A DNA stretch of 64,000 nt from Geosiphon pyriformis (Eukaryota; Glomeromycota; Glomeromycetes; Archaeosporales; Geosiphonaceae): positions 434,001 through 498,000 of the forward strand of contig JAAOMT010000762.1 of NCBI GenBank assembly GCA_016748015.1. Reading direction: 5' to 3'. Of this stretch, positions 60,327-64,000 are shown in pieces (within the stretch, counting starts at the first letter, position 1; each line of letters begins with the position of its first letter). The notes under the pieces were generated by a model. It did no database searches and was not told the origin of the DNA. It saw only the letters and a program-made list of their open reading frames with translations. The position numbers were made by a program, and so were the translations under genes.

Positions 60327-61642
60327 ATGGAAGACTACTCGATAGCTCAAAACCTTACCAACGAAATATTAACGAATATTTTTGATTTCTGTAAGATGGG
60401 CGATTGGTTTCGATTTCTGTTGGTCAATCATCATTGGTGTGGAAACGCGGCACGATTAATCTGGCGGTCACCTTTTTTCTATTCCGAACATCAATGCATC
60501 GTACAAATCTACTTAACATATCTTAATCCCCAAGAACGCGAGGAATTGAAATTGAATGGGGTCGTAGTACCACCTGCTGTTACTTCCACGTATTTTTATT
60601 ATCCTTTATTTTTACGAGGAATGGACATGAAAGCATTGGATGTGAGCATCCGTGATTGGATGTTTTATGACGTTCAACCACCACAACCTGAAGGAGAAGT
60701 TGAAGCTGAAATAATTGAAAACATACAAGGTAATTCAATCAGGGAAGACGTAAATTCCAACACTGAAGTGTCAACAAGCAAAACCAGCTATAGTGGCAAC
60801 AGCTTCAAAAAGGATTCAAAAAATAGCAGTCAAAATATTTTACGAACTCTCAAAAATTCAAAGACAAATAATCCCCCAAATTTTGCACATTTGGTTGCCG
60901 GTTCAATTGGTGATGATTTTGCCTGGCACCGTGCTGTCAAAAGGGCATTAATTAAAATGTTCACGAGATTGTCACCACCACTATCAATACTTTGCGTTGA
61001 TGAACCGGAAATTTTCCCGCTCAAAGATGAACAAAACTTTTTCAAGTTTATCGCACCGGTGAAAGAGATTAGCCTGGTTTTTGATTCCGGATGGTCGGAT
61101 ATCATTCCTTCATTGTCACGTTGTTGCCGAAATTTGGTAAGCAAAAAAATTGGAAGAATTTTCTATTGGATTTTCAGTTAATAACTGATCAATTTATACT
61201 AAGAAATATTATTTTCATGCATTTTTAGCAAATAATAAATATCTCACATCTACCTAATTTTCAAGAAAAGAAAGAAGAGTCGCTTCTTGATTTCTTCAAC
61301 TTCTTATCGAACCAAAAGAAACTTGTTCGTTTTGAACTCAAGAACTCTTGTGATTCCCATGGCAGTATTGACCTTGTTCTTGGAATTTTATCTCAAAGTT
61401 TACGACATTTAGCATTTCAAGCTGATGATTCTGTGGGCCTTGTGTCATTTGATGCGTTATCACGATTTAAACGTTTGGAAACTTTAGAAATATGGGGGGA
61501 GTTTACGTTGAATGAACGATTAGCAAAACCTTTTGTTTCGGGTACCCTGCCAAATTTGCGAAAGATGGAGGTAACCGGATTGGTAGAAGTTTGTGATAAA
61601 TTTCGACAATGGAAAGAGGGTATTAATGCAGTACAAAGCTAG
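60327..61642 (+). CDS. F-box protein
   Basis: Two exons, 60327-61136 and 61229-61642 (407 residues). The F-box is at about residues 8-50: LTNEILTNIFDFC, then FRFLLVNHHWCGNAARLIWR, with the conserved L/I-P-like start replaced by LT and the Trp-Arg end intact. F-box proteins bind Skp1 in SCF ubiquitin ligases and choose substrates with the C-terminal part. Here the C-terminal half has leucine-rich, LRR-like strands (LRHLAFQADD, LETLEIWGEF, LRKMEVTGL). A Ser/Asn/Lys-rich insert (about 130-190) is disordered. The donor gtaagc after RNL and acceptor ttttag join in frame at QIINISHLP. Large F-box families are known in Glomeromycotina. Substrate unknown. Confidence 0.88.
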
Positions 61643-63530
61643 TTGGTGTCATTTTTGGAATTCTTTCGTAATAAAATTTAAATAATTTAATGTTAAAATA
61701 TCATTTTTGATAAACTTTTTAGTCTAGATTTTAGAGAAAATAGTCAGCGGGTAAATATTTCAAAATTTATAATAGGTCAACTGGCTTGATGCTTTCGTTA
61801 TATCTTTAAAAACTATGATAATTAAGGGGCAATGCGTTTCTACCGAGTTTAGCCCAAGAATTAATGTATAATACTAGTAAATCTATAGCTATATTTTGCA
61901 TTTATAACAATCAGAAGTATAATCCCCATAAAAGGTTCAAATTTATTTTATAAAATAAACATTGTTCGGAACCGAATTTCACGGTCAAAAAAAAATTTCG
62001 CGAAAGTTTTATAAAATTAAAAGATATTTTAATACACATTTAGTTCCTTAATCATTAAAAATTTTCAAGATAATACATATTTTCAAAAGTAATCGCCCCA
62101 AAACGATTCACTAAAATTCATTTAACAAAATATGCGGTTTTAATTATCTTTTATTTTTGATATTTTTTTTTAATTTTTAAATTATTAAATTCAAATATAT
62201 TTTTCAATTATTTAATTAGTGAAATTTAGTATAAAAAACCTATTTTTAATTTTAGATAATGGCAATTATCAAAATCCATTCAAAATGTGAAAAAAGGCAA
62301 AATCACGGTAAAAAAAAATCCCATTATCATTTCACATTTTGACATTTTCTCATACTTTAGAACACTCTTATAGAAATTTCTTGGGCTTGATTTGTTTGGG
62401 TATATTTTTCAAAAACTGTAATCTTCAGCATTGTTTTGAGCCTTCAAATATCTAAAATTAAATTTGAATCAACCTAAATAGCAACTAATTTAAGTTTTTT
62501 ATTATATTTTACTACCTTTATGGTTTGAACTTTACAAAAATTGACTTTGGTCTTAAAAAATTAGGCAATTTTTCAATTATGAAAAATTAAAGCTATAATT
62601 TGAGATTGATATTTTCAAAACTGAGGTCGAAAACTAATTCAAAAATGTTAGCTGCAAAAATCTTTGTTCAGTGTAAACTTTAAAAAAATGCCACGGAGAA
62701 ATTAGTAGGACTAATCTACTAAGGACGAACAAACGGTACAATCTATACAGGTTCGACACGTGACCGACACCGAAAAAACTATATTGAGGCCACTGTGTGC
62801 TGTTGAAATATAAAAAAGTTAGTTTTTTCCGGAATTTCTGGCACGATTGGTCTGATGAACTCAAACGCTAAATTAAATATGTTTTCAATAATTAAATATC
62901 CATATTTAATTAACAAGTTTGTCACAATATGAAGAAAATTTTGACAAAGTAAAAAATATTTATTAATTGCAATAAGAAATTTACTCTTCATATTTTTAGG
63001 TTTGATAACTGAATAATTATTAAACATGTGATCTTCTTTACAGTAGAATTCTTTCCTTTTCCATAATTTTATTGTGAGGCATCTCTCATTAAAAGCACAT
63101 TATAATTGTGTAATAACAAAAATAAAGCTTTTGGAGATGTATAATCAAAATACAATAATTCATAAAAATAAAGATTGGCTTAAATTGATTTTAAAATCTT
63201 TCAATAATTTTTATAGTACAAATTAAAATTATAGAAAAATATGTTTATTCACAAAAAACCAATTTTTTGTTTGAATTTTAAAAAAATTATCACCTTAAGC
63301 TTTTTAAATAAAAATTTATTACATTTAAAATTTTATAGTTTTTTATAAGAAATGATATGCTTAATTACTTTTTTATTTAAATGAACAAATTACTTATTAC
63401 TTTAATAATTATAATTTTTAACATAATAATTAAAGTTTTTAATATTGATTAATAATTTTAAAAATTTTAAAAAAATTAAAATAAACCATTTGAAATTTAT
63501 ACAATATTTTTATAAATTAAATTAATAAAT
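61643..63530. other. Intergenic
   Basis: No gene supported. Overlapping minus frames at 62634-63027 show coding-like pieces (FEFIRPIVPEIPEKTNFF) but no motif. Interleaved short inverted pairs lie at 62255-62341. Confidence 0.45.
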
Positions 63531-64000
63531 AATGCAAGTTAGAGAATTAAAAGCAATATAAATTTAACGAAGAAAATATTAACAAAAAAATAAATTAAAT
63601 GTGTAAAAAATTCAATTAATGTAAATTATAATTAAAAAAAAATTGTAAATAAAAAAAAGTTTTAAGTTTTTAATAAAAAATAATATAGCTATTATAATTT
63701 TATGCTTTAACCAGCACTTTTAAAGTTTAATAATAATTAATAACATGATTTTTAATAGTTGTTTATTTAATAAATTATAAAATTAAGTTTCTTATTTCTT
63801 AAGCTAATTCTAATAAATACAAATCTAAGAAATAAAATATCAGTTCGATTCCAATCTAAAATATCAACAAAAAAAACTATACAATATTTGTAATTAATCA
63901 AATTGTAATTAATATTTTTTATATTCTTAGTAATAATCAAGTTAATAGCTAAAATAAAATTTTAATTAACAATAAAACTATTTATAAAATTAATAATTAA
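63530..64000. repeat. Repeat family A, copy 4 (weak, cut by the window end)
   Basis: ataattttatgctttaaccagcacttttaaag-like sequence near 63690-63725 aligns with 58730-58762 and with 4026-4056. The end near 63935-63965 (aataatcaagttaatagc) resembles the array part of copy 1. Confidence 0.45.

Noticed and set aside
62634-63027. Overlapping minus frames with coding-like pieces
   Set aside because: No motif, no splice sites joining them, and composition falls to background; kept only as a remark.
63835-63860. cagttcgattcc, resembling a tRNA T-arm
   Set aside because: No matching acceptor or anticodon arm around it; it lies in a decayed repeat.
1-64000. CRISPR array, operon or bacterial-type defence locus
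   Set aside because: The genes are intron-bearing and fungal; tandem repeats found are microsatellites or a minisatellite without spacers.

Overview
The window looks like nuclear DNA of a filamentous fungus. Very AT-rich sequence, compact genes with 60-125 base GT-AG introns, a Sel1-repeat protein, an F-box protein, two GH125 mannosidase-type genes and large tracts of decayed Ty3/Gypsy elements together suggest an early-diverging fungus. An arbuscular mycorrhizal fungus (Glomeromycotina, Rhizophagus-like) is my best guess; this is inference from style and gene families, not a database match.

Layout. 1-10.3 kb is a transposon graveyard: the 3' end of a plus-strand Gypsy pol, a minus-strand gag with a CCHC zinc knuckle, and three dispersed repeat families (here named A, B and C). 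10.9-13.1 kb holds a Sel1-repeat gene and a small predicted membrane protein. 14.9-16.4 kb is a six-exon class I SAM-dependent methyltransferase. 18.7-19.5 kb is a frameshifted pseudogene. 21.1-24.7 kb holds two unrelated-looking genes, on opposite strands, that both end in a C-terminal membrane helix. 25.6-27.8 kb is the first GH125 gene. 27.8-38.8 kb is a second transposon desert containing one nearly whole but dead Gypsy element on the minus strand (LTR, protease, reverse transcriptase, integrase, LTR). 40.1-43.1 kb is a GCN20/ABCF3-type translation ATPase. 44.2-46.3 kb is a second GH125 gene with the same intron positions as the first. 48-50 kb carries a 58-codon small gene and a broken Pro/Cys-rich secreted-protein gene. 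50.3-51.9 kb is a four-exon gene of unknown role. 52-55 kb is non-coding, with a 95-base fold-back element and microsatellites. 55.1-55.8 kb is a disordered coiled-coil protein. 57.9-58.5 kb is a Tc1-like transposase remnant. 60.3-61.6 kb is an F-box protein. The right end is repeat family A again.

Genes on the same strand show no operon-like coupling; each appears to be a separate eukaryotic unit. The clearest functional pair is the two GH125 paralogues, both predicted to be anchored by a C-terminal helix and so probably acting on mannosylated glycans inside the secretory pathway or at the cell surface. Exon boundaries were placed by eye from GT-AG sites, reading-frame continuity and protein motifs; all multi-exon models keep frame across every junction.
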